Program-made: the position numbers and the translations under genes
Notes under the pieces: model-generated
What the model was told of the DNA's origin: nothing
Seen by the model: only the letters and a program-made list of their open reading frames with translations
Databases searched by the model: none
DNA from: Candidatus Methanomethylophilaceae archaeon
GTDB taxonomy: Archaea > Thermoplasmatota > Thermoplasmata > Methanomassiliicoccales > Methanomethylophilaceae
Assembly: GCA_017519045.1 (NCBI GenBank)
Contig: JAFWTC010000027.1
Span: 1-64,000 of the forward strand
Direction: 5' to 3'
Length of the DNA stretch: 64,000 bases
Part shown: in pieces, positions 1 through 9,662 of the stretch
Numbering within the stretch: the stretch's first letter is position 1
Layout: every line of letters begins with the position of its first letter

Positions 1-639
<639 letters not shown>

Positions 640-704
640 GTCTGTCGTCTCTTTGGATGAGTATTTGGCAATTATTATATTTATAAATGCCTATTTTAGT
701 TTAT

Positions 705-726
705 TAATGTATATCTTTATACATTA
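705..726. promoter_or_regulatory. Perfect 9-bp palindrome upstream of pdxS
   Basis: TAATGTATA and TATACATTA face each other across TCTT. The palindrome lies in the A+T-rich spacer between pdxS and the rightward hypothetical gene, about 65 bp upstream of the pdxS start. A TATA-like element (rc of ttataaat, about 681-688) lies between it and pdxS. It could be an operator for pdxS or simply A+T-rich promoter sequence; no second copy was seen. Confidence 0.4.
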
Positions 727-834
727 AAAATACACCATTATGGTATGAATAATGGGCATTTCCAGCGGTTTTCGAAGCCCGTAGCCGTTATATACGGCCA
801 AGTCCGGTGAGATGACCGTAGGCGGGGCGAGGAC

Positions 835-1914
835 ATGGGGAGGCTGCTGAAGCGCATCGACGGCATCAAAGTCCTGAGGAGGACGAGGCCGGGGGAATGT
901 GGGGGCACCGACGCTTATCAGGATACGAAGGCCCCTACGACGATAAAATCCAAGGAGATGGTCCTTTTCGAAGCCGCCTCCGCGCTCGGACGCGACGTCT
1001 CTTCCGGAAGGGGAGTCGAAGAGGCCATGGACTTCGTCTCCGCATTCGCGGCCCCTTCAGGTCCAGGAACGTTCCTCTTCCTGGAGACGGGATGCAGGCA
1101 TCGCCGGGACGACGGTCCGGAGCTCTCCTGGGCGCTCATCAGGGAAGACCTGTTCCCGGAGCTGACCGATCTGGTCGCCGACCTGGGCCTGGCCAAGAAG
1201 AACGGCTTCCATTCCACCACCCACGGGCTGCCGAGGAACTTCGGCGGAAGCGTCTCGATCAGGTACGCCAGCGGCGAGAAGATAAGCTTCTCGAACAACC
1301 AGAGCCCCATATTGTCATTCGATGCCGGTAAGAGGATCGCGGACCTGTTCAGGGAGGCGATGTCCCGTGAGAGGATCCCGCTTCCGGACGTCTCCAGCCT
1401 GAGCAGGATACGGTTCTACGAGAAGCGTTCCGACGGGTTCACCGAGGCGGTCCTCACCCTCGATTCCGACGGCGCCGGCACGAACAGGAAGAAGTCTCAA
1501 TACCTGGGGACGCAGGTCTTCGAGAGCGAGAATCCCGTGGACAGGGAGGCCGTGGCCGCCATCAAGAGGACCATCGAGGAGACGGGGCTTCTGGCTCAGC
1601 GCGGGCTTCCGAGATCGGAGTACAAGGGGACGGGATGCGATAAGATCCTGACGTTCTTCTTCGTCGGAGGCGAGGTGATAACGGTCGACGGCGGAAGAGT
1701 GAGGCCGCCCAGGATTGGGGACGGATTCTTCGACGTGGAGCTCGAGATGACCACGAGACATCGATCGAGGGAATCAAAAAGGAATAAGGGCGGAGGGGCC
1801 TCCTCCGTTTGGATGATCACTCGAGCTCTTCGACGATCTCGGCGTCGGGAGCGTTCCTCTGGATGGAGTCGATCCCGTTCAGGGCGCTCTTCTTGGCTTT
1901 GTATCCCTCGCTGA
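835..1914 (+). CDS. Hypothetical protein, C-terminal end probably displaced
   Basis: Not recognised. The first about 305 residues look like real coding sequence with acidic and hydrophobic blocks such as GTFLFLETGCRH and SVSIRYASGEKISFSN. No membrane segment or catalytic motif was identified. After residue 305 (FFDVELEM) the reading changes to an arginine- and serine-rich tail that runs through the 1791-1807 hairpin and about 98 bp into the oppositely oriented UPF0339 gene. That tail is unlikely to be native. In the +1 frame a TGA occurs at about 1748, right after the last plausible residues, so a one-base indel or stop loss is likely. The TATA-like ttatata near 788-794 could serve as promoter. 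Confidence 0.6.
   Translation: MGRLLKRIDGIKVLRRTRPGECGGTDAYQDTKAPTTIKSKEMVLFEAASALGRDVSSGRGVEEAMDFVSAFAAPSGPGTFLFLETGCRHRRDDGPELSWALIREDLFPELTDLVADLGLAKKNGFHSTTHGLPRNFGGSVSIRYASGEKISFSNNQSPILSFDAGKRIADLFREAMSRERIPLPDVSSLSRIRFYEKRSDGFTEAVLTLDSDGAGTNRKKSQYLGTQVFESENPVDREAVAAIKRTIEETGLLAQRGLPRSEYKGTGCDKILTFFFVGGEVITVDGGRVRPPRIGDGFFDVELEMTTRHRSRESKRNKGGGASSVWMITRALRRSRRRERSSGWSRSRSGRSSWLCIPR
1791..1807. terminator. Hairpin terminator between convergent genes
   Basis: CGGAGG pairs with CCTCCG across a 5-nt loop (ggcct). On the minus strand it follows the UPF0339 stop by about 10 nt and is followed by a T-rich stretch (ccttattccttttt). It sits inside the over-long reading frame of the rightward hypothetical gene, one reason to doubt that gene's C-terminus. 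Confidence 0.55.
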
Positions 1915-2191
1915 CGGCGATGATCTGGCCGTTGGCGGCCTTGAGCCTGAACCTGGTCTCGCCGGCCTTGTCGGTGTAGACCTCGTACTTGGGGTTCTTC
2001 TTGGTCTCGAATCCCTCGACGGTCTGGTCCTCGATCTCGGCCATGCAGTTCTTCTTCACGGACTCGATGCCGTTCTTCGCGCCGTCGATGGCCTTGTAGG
2101 TCTCGGAGGTGCAGATCACCTGGTTGTTGGCTGCGAGGAGGTTGAAGACGAACTGGTCGTTTTTGCTTTTCTTGATGACAAATTTGCCCAT
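1817..2191 (-). CDS. UPF0339/DUF1508 (YegP-like) protein, copy 1
   Basis: Small protein (about 124 residues) made of two tandem DUF1508 repeats of about 50 residues, each ending in a KNGI/LNGI-type segment. Repeat 1 has KFVIKKSKNDQFVFNLLAAN, repeat 2 YEVYTDKAGETRFRLKAANG. The function of the family is not established. I place the start at the ATG giving MGKFVIKK because the paralogue at 56864-57238 begins MGKFVLKK; an upstream in-frame ATG at 2212 would add seven residues. The two copies are close relatives over their whole length but sit about 55 kb apart on opposite strands. A hairpin terminator follows the stop. Confidence 0.9.
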   Translation of the reverse strand: MGKFVIKKSKNDQFVFNLLAANNQVICTSETYKAIDGAKNGIESVKKNCMAEIEDQTVEGFETKKNPKYEVYTDKAGETRFRLKAANGQIIAVSEGYKAKKSALNGIDSIQRNAPDAEIVEELE

Positions 2192-2545
2192 GTGGATAGA
2201 ATTGTCCTTCAAGATAATAAAATAGATACATGGAAAACTGAATGGATGGGTAATCTGTATCGATTCTAGATGTGGTTTCTTTGAATCACTGGATAAGGTT
2301 TTGACGAGTCATATAAAATGGGCTGTCTTTAAGTAGATTAATAGCAATTCGGCATGGTTTTCGGAGTTCGGAAATCATAGTAGTCCGTCGGGAGGCACGA
2401 TGGACCGGGCGCCCCATCCTGGAATGAATGAATCGTCATGGATCCGTACGCGTTTCGCCGGAGGATCCGATCTCGGCCGGCCGGCGGGAACGGCGTCGTC
2501 TATCTCTCTGGCAATCATTATTATCGATACCGCGGATACGTGGGC
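2192..2545. other. Intergenic region between UPF0339 and the zinc-ribbon/LRR gene
   Basis: About 350 bp of A+T-rich sequence to about 2400, then G+C-rich. It should hold the leftward UPF0339 promoter (A+T-rich 2205-2235) and the rightward promoter of the next gene; cattattatcgatacc at 2517-2532 is the nearest A+T element to the chosen start at 2546. No RNA gene, repeat or coding segment was seen. Confidence 0.4.
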
Positions 2546-4246
2546 ATGGCCCTTATATCGCTCAAGTGTCCCAACTGCTCCGGGGACATAGATCTCGAGG
2601 ATTCCCGCGAGTTCGGGTTCTGCATGTACTGCGGTTCCAAGGTCCTCATCACCAAGGACGTCAACCACATCAACATCGAGATGTCCGTCAAGGACCAGAG
2701 GGCCAGCCTCAAGCCCCTCGCCACGGCGTACTGCCAGCAAGGCGAGTTCTCCAGGGCCGAGGAGATGACCAAGAAGCTGATACTCATCAACGCCGCCGAC
2801 GCCGACATATGGCGCATAGACGGCGTGTGCGAACTCATGAAGAGCGACTACCCGTTCTGCGATCCGCCCGAGCCCGCCAAACGCTCGCTGGAGAACAGCT
2901 GCGTGCTCACGGGGGTCCAGTACGGCAAGGACTTCGTGGAGGGGATGGCCATCGAGATGTTCAAGGGGATGGCCAAGCGGGGGGACGTCTAGGCCCAGTA
3001 CAAGCTGTCCTACCTGTATTCGAACAGCGTGCGCTACCGCTCTGACGAGGAGGCCGTCAAGTGGTTCGAACAGGCCTGGTCCAAGAGCCCCTGCAAGAAG
3101 CCCATACGCACGATCATCAAGGGATTCAAGTCCTATGAGCTGCCGAAGGGCGCCTCCCGCGTCGAGACCGACATGTTCCGCGACTGCAAGAGGATGACCA
3201 AGATAACGCTCCCGGACACCGTGAAGTACATCAACGCCCGCGCGTTCTCCGGATGCAAGTCCCTGGAGGCCCTCGACGTCCCTCCCGCGGTCAAGTCCAT
3301 AGGCGACCGCGCCTTCCTCGGATGCACCTCGCTGTCCTCCGTGAAGATCCCGCCTTCGGTGAAGGAGATCGGGTTCGACGCGTTCTCCGGATGCACCTCG
3401 CTGTCCTCCGTGGAGATGTCGCAGGTGGAGTCCATAGGGGTCGGAACCTTCTCCGGATGCAGGTCCCTGGCTTCGGTGTCCCTTCCGTCCACGGTGAAGT
3501 CGATAGGCAGGGGGGCCTTCTCGGACTGCTCTTCGCTCACGGTCTTGGCCATCCCGCCCTCGGTGACCTCCATAGGAGAGAACGCGTTCAACAACTGCAA
3601 CGCCCTCACTTCGGTGTCGTTCCCCCCGTCATTGAAGACCATGGGTGGCCGCGCTTTCTACGGATGCAGGTCCCTGCCCTCGGTCGAGCTTCCCCCTTCC
3701 CTGACGGCACTGGACGCCGGGACGTTCCAGAGCTGCGTGTCCCTGACCTCCGTGACGATTCCGCCCTCGGTGGAGTCCATCGGCGAGAACGCCTTCCGCG
3801 AGTGCACCTCCCTCAGGTCGATCGTCTTGCCGTCCTCAGTGGTCTCGATAGGCGAGAACGCCTTCCGCGACTGCACGGCGCTCTCCTCCGTCTCGTTGTC
3901 GTCGTCTTTGGAGAATATCGGGGACAAGGCCTTCTTCGGGTGCAAGTCACTTGCTTCGGTGGAGATCCCCTCGTCGGTGAAAACCATAGGCAATGCGGCG
4001 TTCTCCGGATGCGCGGCGTTGACGTCCATCTCTATCCCCCAGTCCGTGGAGACGATCGGGGACCGCGCGTTCTCGCTGTGCACTTCCCTCGAATCGGCCG
4101 TAGTCCCCAAATCCGCGACGATCGGGAAGGAGGTTTTCCCGACGAAGACCAAGATCACGTATCGCGGAGGCTCCGCGCCTTCCGGCGGATCGGACGAGCC
4201 GTCGGAGAAGAAGGGGCTTAAGGGCCTGTTCGGACTCAAGTTCTGA
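2546..4246 (+). CDS. Zinc-ribbon, Sel1-like, BspA-type LRR protein interrupted by one in-frame TAG
   Basis: With the TAG at 2990-2992 (codon 149) read through, the frame is one 566-residue protein. Residues 1-40 hold a zinc ribbon (KCPNCSGDI, then CMYCGSK). Residues about 45-185 are a TPR/Sel1-like helical part. From about 209 come some 14 BspA-type leucine-rich repeats (LRR_5). The sequence before TAG (MAKRGDV) and after it (AQYKLSYLYS) together make a normal Sel1 repeat, so both halves belong to one gene. A GTG at 3029 could restart a 405-residue LRR product. None of the other gene ends I checked uses TAG. Options are amber read-through (pyrrolysine is known in Methanomassiliicoccales), a nonsense mutation (TGG to TAG), or a sequencing error. 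A membrane GTPase gene follows after 79 bp. Confidence 0.75.
3170..4130 (+). repeat. Tandem 69-bp repeats encoding 23-residue BspA-like LRRs
   Basis: About 14 degenerate units, each carrying a motif of the form AFxGCxSLxSVxIPxSVxxIG. The key spacing is Phe-x-x-Cys followed by Ser/Ala-Leu, recurring every 23 codons. These are protein-coding repeats and not a CRISPR array: there are no unique spacers and the frame stays open. Confidence 0.85.
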
Positions 4247-4325
4247 ACGGCTCCCTTCTGGCCGCGGCGATACGCGACGGTCCGAGCATAGGATTAAACG
4301 GACGTAACTGCTGCATCAACGGCTC

Positions 4326-5759
4326 ATGAGAAGGCTGAACAAGGCGGTCTGGCGCCTCACATTCCTGATAGCGGCGATTCCCGCCTGTGCAGTCTCGTAC
4401 TGGCTGTTCGGCATATTGCTCACGGTGTTCCCGTTCGAGTACATCGTGGACCTGAACGACGAGTTCCTGGGCCTGGACATGTTCTGGCTTCAGTTCATTC
4501 CCGTCGTTTTCGGGTTTTTGGGGTTCATCGTCAACAGCCTCACGTCCATGAGCGAGGTCTTCGATCTGGTCCCGGAGCCGTCCGACCCCAAGGATTTCCC
4601 GGTGCCGTTCATCGGCATCAGCAAGGGCGTCTTCGAGATGTTCCGCACGATGCTGATCATCACAGGCTGGATGGGGATCTTCTGCATCCTGCTGATTACC
4701 ATCCCCCTCTGCCTGCCGGGATTTGTGGTGTCGGCCTTGAGCGTCCTGTTCGCCTTCCCCGTCCTGGCCGCGATAGATGCCGTCTACTTCGCCGCCATGC
4801 ACATCGCCAAGGCCGTCGACAGGCGCCAGTACGACCGCAACACCGTCTGCTTCGTGTGCCCTGAATGCGGCAAGACGTCCCCCCGTCCCGTGTACGACAT
4901 AGACGGCCTGTGGGTCAGCGGCCTCCGTCCCAGCGCCAAGGGCGTGCTGTCGGTGGAGATGGAGAGTTCCACCTCTCCATGTTTCGGATCCAAGGGCGGC
5001 AGGAAGGACCTTCAGCAGTCGTGTCCCGAATGCGAGTCCCTCGTCGCCACCAAGGAGGGGAGGCCGTTCGTCGTGTCGATGGCCGGTGCGAAGTCCTCCG
5101 GGAAGACGAGCTTCGTCCTGTCGGTTACCGGCGAGCTTATCTCGTCGTCCGGAAACGGGAACGCCTCCGCCGTGCGCAATTATCATTTCGAGCACGACTC
5201 GGACCTTCTAGACTACCGCTCGGGCCTCTGCAGGCCTACGCCCGAATCCAACTGGAAGCCTCATCTGGCGATGATCGAATCGGCCAGATTCGTCACCTGC
5301 AGGAACCTGTACATGTTCGACGTGAGCGGGAAATTCTTCACCGGGGCGGTGGAGACCGACATCCAGCCTCAGTACGCCTTCAACGATGCCATAGTGTTCA
5401 CGTTGGATCCGACTTGCGCCGACCCCGCCGGTGTCGCGAACTCGGCCTACATCGGGTTCATCGAGAAGTACCGCCAGTTCAACAGGCTGGACGCCTCCGA
5501 GAGGATCTCCGTCCCGTTGTTCGTCGTCGTGACGCGTGCGGACAAGAAGGGCCCGCTGAGCGGTCTGGAAGGGAAGGAGCTCAAGGACAGGATGGCCGAG
5601 GGCGGCTATTTCAACCTGGTCAACACGATCGAGAGGGACTTCTCGTCGGTGTCCTTCTTCTCCTGCGCTACCAATAGGGAGGACGGCTCCTCGAGCAGGG
5701 TCATGAGGCGCATCTGTGACGCGACGGGGTCGGAGTTCGGACAGTTCTTCAAAGGATGA
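4326..5759 (+). CDS. Membrane-anchored TRAFAC-like GTPase with split zinc ribbon
   Basis: 477 residues. Hydrophobic segments at about 10-35, 50-75 and 105-165 form an N-terminal membrane part. Next come CxxC pairs C178/C181 and C233/C236, probably one zinc ribbon. The P-loop GAKSSGKT is at 254-261. A DxSG (MFDVSGKF) may serve as the switch II element, and VVVTRADKK near 395 stands at the position of the base-recognition NKxD. The layout resembles the TRAFAC-type GTPase domains Aravind's group describes in bacterial conflict and signalling systems. The P-loop assignment is direct; the exact family is inferred. The upstream neighbour also has a zinc ribbon, so the two may act as a pair on the inner face of the membrane. 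Confidence 0.75.
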   Translation: MRRLNKAVWRLTFLIAAIPACAVSYWLFGILLTVFPFEYIVDLNDEFLGLDMFWLQFIPVVFGFLGFIVNSLTSMSEVFDLVPEPSDPKDFPVPFIGISKGVFEMFRTMLIITGWMGIFCILLITIPLCLPGFVVSALSVLFAFPVLAAIDAVYFAAMHIAKAVDRRQYDRNTVCFVCPECGKTSPRPVYDIDGLWVSGLRPSAKGVLSVEMESSTSPCFGSKGGRKDLQQSCPECESLVATKEGRPFVVSMAGAKSSGKTSFVLSVTGELISSSGNGNASAVRNYHFEHDSDLLDYRSGLCRPTPESNWKPHLAMIESARFVTCRNLYMFDVSGKFFTGAVETDIQPQYAFNDAIVFTLDPTCADPAGVANSAYIGFIEKYRQFNRLDASERISVPLFVVVTRADKKGPLSGLEGKELKDRMAEGGYFNLVNTIERDFSSVSFFSCATNREDGSSSRVMRRICDATGSEFGQFFKG

Positions 5760-5868
5760 ACGCCCCGCATCCGGACGGCGCCGCATTCTGCTTCCGATGA
5801 GGGTGTAAGAGGTTTTGCTCGTAGACAGGGCAGGAGCCGTCGATTCCTGTCCGAATCGGCATTCCCTA

Positions 5869-6447
5869 TCAGCGGAAATGCAGTATGAAGGTGCCTTTGT
5901 CCGTGCTGTACGGGATCAGGAGGCCCTTTTCCCTGTTTGCAAGGCTGTCCAGGCCGGCTATCCTGATCATCCCGTCATTGCAGAACATGTCACCCCAATC
6001 GCAGGGGATCAGCTGGATGAGCTTCCTGTCCGGAGAGGAGTATGCGATGAACGGTTTATCGTCCAGAAGGTCCGAGTACAGCGTGTCCTCGCCCATGTAG
6101 CGGAAGATCTTCCTCCATTTCATCTTGCGGCCGTCCGCCAAGACGGGGTCGTAGTCATCGACGTCGATGTCCTCGTTAATCGTGAACTCCTCGACCGCCT
6201 GCTCGTCCTTCGGCTCCTCCGCGGCCTCGTCCTCCAGCCTGTCCAGGAGTATGGCGAAGTAGTTGACGCCTCCGGGGCCGCTGTTCTCGAATAGGCGGCA
6301 TGTCCAGGTCTCCCCGAGGCTCGCGGGAAGGGAGTCCTTGTGGACGTACACCGGGGTGTCCTCGCCCTCGATTCTGCCGGCGATGCGGCCGTCGGCCATC
6401 CTGTCGAAGCGGACCGTGAAGGTCCCCTCCTTCTCGTGGGTGATCAT
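5869..6447 (-). CDS. Uncharacterised partner of the NYN-domain protein
   Basis: 192 residues, not recognised. The N-terminal about 70 residues look like a small beta-barrel (EGTFTVRFDRMADGRIAGRI, then GETWTCRLFE), similar in feel to OB or TRAM-type nucleic-acid-binding modules. A very acidic linker (EDEAAEEPKDEQAVEEF) follows and then a second domain. The start ATG at 6447 overlaps the stop of the NYN gene by 4 nt (ATGA), which decides the start and indicates translational coupling. Given the coupling, a role with the NYN nuclease in RNA binding or regulation is a reasonable inference, not something seen directly. Confidence 0.7.
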   Translation of the reverse strand: MITHEKEGTFTVRFDRMADGRIAGRIEGEDTPVYVHKDSLPASLGETWTCRLFENSGPGGVNYFAILLDRLEDEAAEEPKDEQAVEEFTINEDIDVDDYDPVLADGRKMKWRKIFRYMGEDTLYSDLLDDKPFIAYSSPDRKLIQLIPCDWGDMFCNDGMIRIAGLDSLANREKGLLIPYSTDKGTFILHFR

Positions 6448-7040
6448 AGGTCCGCCTCCTCGCACTCGTCGGGGCGGATCCTGATCAGCGGCATGCGGTC
6501 TATTAGCTTCACCTTGTCTGCCGTCCTTTCCAGGCACCCGCTGAGGCAGTCCTTGAACGACATGACCTCCACGAGGACGCCCTTCTCATGCAGCCTCCTG
6601 ACAAGAGGCGAGAAGTCCCCGTCGCCGGTGATCAGCAGAACGCAGTCGCACCTTTTCTCGACGGCGTAGTCGTAGGCGACGAGGGTGATCTCCACGTCCG
6701 TGCCTTCTTGCTTTCCGGACCCGTTGGTGGCCGGGACGAGGTCCAGCCTGAAGCCGCTGCTTCTGATGTCCTTCTGAAGCCTGGTGTGGCGGTCCTCGTC
6801 CTCGTAGAAGGTCCCGTCCACGGCGATGGCGGCCACGCAGTCGCGGATCCCCACGGCGTCCATGAGCAGCTTCCTGAAATCGAAATCCTCGTCAGGGTAG
6901 TCGTTGAACAGCTTTTTGGAGATGTTGCGCAAGTCCAGCAGGACAAGGGTCCTGTCCGCGGGCTTTGGCTTGTAGGGGCAGTAGGGAGACTCTCTTATCG
7001 CAAGTTCGTCATATGTCGGTATGGTATTCCTTACAATCAT
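6444..7040 (-). CDS. NYN/LabA-type PIN-like RNase domain protein
   Basis: 198 residues. The fold is shown by LVLLDLRNISKKL with the first acidic residue, AIAVDGTFYEDED, EGTDVEITLVAYDYA, and CVLLITGDGDFSPLVRRL, the strongest NYN_1 signature. It ends VLVEVMSF before a helical tail. NYN proteins are metal-dependent RNases or retain only the fold; all four acidic positions appear to be present here, so activity is plausible. It is first in a two-gene operon with the uncharacterised 5869-6447 gene (4-nt overlap). Substrate unknown. Confidence 0.85.
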   Translation of the reverse strand: MIVRNTIPTYDELAIRESPYCPYKPKPADRTLVLLDLRNISKKLFNDYPDEDFDFRKLLMDAVGIRDCVAAIAVDGTFYEDEDRHTRLQKDIRSSGFRLDLVPATNGSGKQEGTDVEITLVAYDYAVEKRCDCVLLITGDGDFSPLVRRLHEKGVLVEVMSFKDCLSGCLERTADKVKLIDRMPLIRIRPDECEEADL

Positions 7041-7336
7041 ACTATTTTCCCTTCTGTCTGCACCTCATGCAGGCGGTCTATTTCTTTGTTTGACGGTGGT
7101 ATTTAAATATTTCGAGAGCACCGTGGAGGACTCTCGTGCACATAACTTCGTCGATAAGCGTCCTGCGCGGAACCATGCACGTTGCGATCCATGCACGTGC
7201 GGATTCAACGATGTGGATGTCCCACGGCGGAGCCGACTTCCGTGGCATGCGCCTGCATCCCTGTCCGCATGGTTTCGAACTAATTCCTTTTATTCGCTTC
7301 ATCCCGCTGAAGGAACTGTTATTATCGCAGAAACGG

Positions 7337-8701
7337 GTGCCGTGGACAGTGGCTGCGAGCGATACGCATGACGGTTCGGGAAAGCATTCCCGCAGGGAGA
7401 GGAGCGCCGATGGCACGAAGGCCAGGAACATCGCCTCCGTGGCGGCGCTGGCAGTGATTCTCGGCGCGGTCGCCGGCCTGGTGCTCTGGCTTTTCCTACA
7501 GGCGGTGTCTATAGGGACCTCGCTGGTCTGGGACACGGTCCCGTCGTCCGTCGGCGGAATGTGGATCGCGGTGCCAATATGCGCCGTAGGCGGATGCGCG
7601 CTAGGTCTGATCCATAAGCGCTACGGCGACTACCCGGATGAGCTGGACGTGGTCCTGGGAAAGGTCAGGCGGGAGAAGCGCTATGACTACCGTCCGATCC
7701 TGACGATCCTGGTCTGCGCGATGCTTCCTCTTATCCTGGGCGCCAGCGTAGGTCCCGAGGCGGGTCTTACAGGCATCATCGCGGCCCTTTGCTACTGGAT
7801 CGGCGACAATGTCTCCTTTGCAAGGGAGAACGCCTCCATGTACACCGAGCTGGGCGAGGCCGCCACGCTAGGGCAGCTGTTCCATATGCCGCTGTTCGGC
7901 ATACTGGCCGTCGAAGAGACGGGGATGGACGGCGAGGCGCCGAAGCTTCCTAGAATCGGAAAGCTCGTCCTTTATTGCCTGTCCGCAGGTTCCAGCATCC
8001 TCGTCATATGGTGTCTCAATCAGGCGTTCGACACGTCGCTGGAGGGTTTCCCACATTTCATGGAGGCGGAGATCTCTGCGGTCGACTGCGTCGCCGTCCT
8101 GCTGTACATCCCGGTCGGAGTCGCGGTCTACCTTCTCTACAGGGTCGCATGCAAGGCCGCGGAGAAGGGCGCAGGGAAGGTCCCTGCAGTCTGGAAGGAG
8201 ACCTTGTGCGGAGCCGCGGTCGGCGTGATGTGCATCGTGGCGCCCATGGCAATGTTCTCCGGCGAGGACCAGCTGGCCGGCCTCATCGACGGAACGGAGG
8301 ACATCATGCCGTGGATGCTCATCGGATTGTGCGTCCTCAAGGTGCTGATGACGGCGTTCTGCCTCCGCTTCGGCCTCAAGGGAGGGCATTTCTTCCCTCT
8401 GATCTTCGCTTGCTCGTGCATGGGGATGGGAATGGCGATGTTGATGTTTCCCGAATCCGCCGGACATGCGGCCTTCGCGGCTGGGGTCTTGACCGCCGCC
8501 ACCCTGGGGGCGCAGCTGAAGAAGCCTCTGGCGGTCACCATGCTGCTGCTTCTCTGCTTCCCGTTCCGCATGCTGTTCTGGATCTTCGTCGCGGCCGCTG
8601 TCGGCGGATGGATGGCCAGGATGCTGGACAAGAGGGAGTCCCCAGGTTCTGAAGCCGTCGAGGAAGAGGCGTCGGCCCGATGGCAGGGCCAGTCAGTTTA
8701 A
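7337..8701 (+). CDS. ClC-family chloride channel/transporter-like membrane protein
   Basis: About 454 residues from the chosen start. Ten or more hydrophobic helices are visible. ILGASVGPEAGLTG matches the ClC selectivity-filter element GxxxGPE, and LKGGHFFPLIFACSCMGMGM matches the GxFxP element. ClC proteins carry chloride or exchange chloride for protons. No C-terminal CBS domains are present. The start is uncertain: the frame is open back to 7136, but the sequence upstream of 7337 does not look coding; GTG at 7337 lies about 50 bp after a TATA-like ttttattcg (7287-7295). The next gene is also a membrane protein on the same strand. Confidence 0.85.
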   Translation: MPWTVAASDTHDGSGKHSRRERSADGTKARNIASVAALAVILGAVAGLVLWLFLQAVSIGTSLVWDTVPSSVGGMWIAVPICAVGGCALGLIHKRYGDYPDELDVVLGKVRREKRYDYRPILTILVCAMLPLILGASVGPEAGLTGIIAALCYWIGDNVSFARENASMYTELGEAATLGQLFHMPLFGILAVEETGMDGEAPKLPRIGKLVLYCLSAGSSILVIWCLNQAFDTSLEGFPHFMEAEISAVDCVAVLLYIPVGVAVYLLYRVACKAAEKGAGKVPAVWKETLCGAAVGVMCIVAPMAMFSGEDQLAGLIDGTEDIMPWMLIGLCVLKVLMTAFCLRFGLKGGHFFPLIFACSCMGMGMAMLMFPESAGHAAFAAGVLTAATLGAQLKKPLAVTMLLLLCFPFRMLFWIFVAAAVGGWMARMLDKRESPGSEAVEEEASARWQGQSV

Positions 8702-8737
8702 TAACGATACATTCCTTGACTCGAGACCGATGCTTTC

Positions 8738-9661
8738 ATGAGCGGCCGTGATACGATGGTTCTTGGCTTCAGAGATCCGAACGGGAAGCCGTACGTCATA
8801 TGCACGTTGATTTCCGTGGCCGTCATGCTGGCCGCCTCGGTGATTTCCCTGATCTATCTCGTCATCGCGGCCCCTGGCGAAGCCAACGTTCTGACGACCG
8901 GCGACGAGCCCATAGGCATCGTCTATCCGCTGGTCTGCGCGGTCGTCTTCGTCCTGTCGCTCGTATTGCTCGTCAAAGACCTTGCGAAAAGGATGAAGGG
9001 ATGTCCTAAGGGCGAGCAGGACGCCCGTTTCATGAGAGCCCCCGTCAGCAAGGCAGGGATCCTCTTCTCCATCACCGCCTTCACCAGCCTGGCGATGGTA
9101 TTGTTCTCCCATCTGATAGGGGAGGAGATAACCGAGGACTTCATCTCGAACATGGAGGACTATGAGATCATGGTCTCCATGATGTGCGCCGGACCCGAGG
9201 AGGAGTTCATTTGCCGCTTGCTGATGATAGGCCTTCCGGTGACGCTCATATGTCTGGCAAAAGGCCATCCGAAATGCGCGAAGTACCTGTTCGGCGGATT
9301 CGGCATGAGCAGGGCGGCCTTGATCTTCCTGTTCATATCCTCCGTGGCCTTCGGTCTGCTTCACCTGGGCGAATGGAGCATCATGAAGTTCCCGGACACG
9401 TTCATATCGGGGATGCTGTTCGGATACGTGTACATCCAGTACGGAATCCACGCATCCATCGTGATGCATTCCTCCTTCGACCTGCTGGCCAGCTTCGATT
9501 TCTTCATCGACGGGGCCGGGACCTTCCCGCTCGTGGTCATGAGCATACTCGGTATCGTTCTGACGATGAGGTCGTTGCTCAAGATCAGGACCTACATCCC
9601 CAAGGACATGCTGCACGAGCCCATCGAAGGAAGCCTGATCGAGATGTGGGAGAGGTATTGA
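8738..9661 (+). CDS. CPBP (CAAX-like) intramembrane metalloprotease
   Basis: 307 residues with about eight membrane segments. The three CPBP/Abi motifs are present: GPEEEFICR (EExxxR), FGLLHLGEW (FxxxH) and IVMHSSFDL (HxxxD). These ligate zinc in the membrane, so it should be catalytically competent. Family members cleave prenylated proteins or peptides, or protect bacteriocin producers; the target here is unknown. The ATG at 8738 follows the ClC gene by 36 bp, so co-transcription is possible. Its TGA ends one base before the stop of the convergent cupin gene. Confidence 0.88.
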   Translation: MSGRDTMVLGFRDPNGKPYVICTLISVAVMLAASVISLIYLVIAAPGEANVLTTGDEPIGIVYPLVCAVVFVLSLVLLVKDLAKRMKGCPKGEQDARFMRAPVSKAGILFSITAFTSLAMVLFSHLIGEEITEDFISNMEDYEIMVSMMCAGPEEEFICRLLMIGLPVTLICLAKGHPKCAKYLFGGFGMSRAALIFLFISSVAFGLLHLGEWSIMKFPDTFISGMLFGYVYIQYGIHASIVMHSSFDLLASFDFFIDGAGTFPLVVMSILGIVLTMRSLLKIRTYIPKDMLHEPIEGSLIEMWERY

Positions 9662-9662
9662 T

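Noticed and set aside
3170-4130. Regular 69-bp periodicity considered as a CRISPR or satellite array
   Set aside because: The repeats are degenerate, in frame, and encode BspA-like LRR units without unique spacers.
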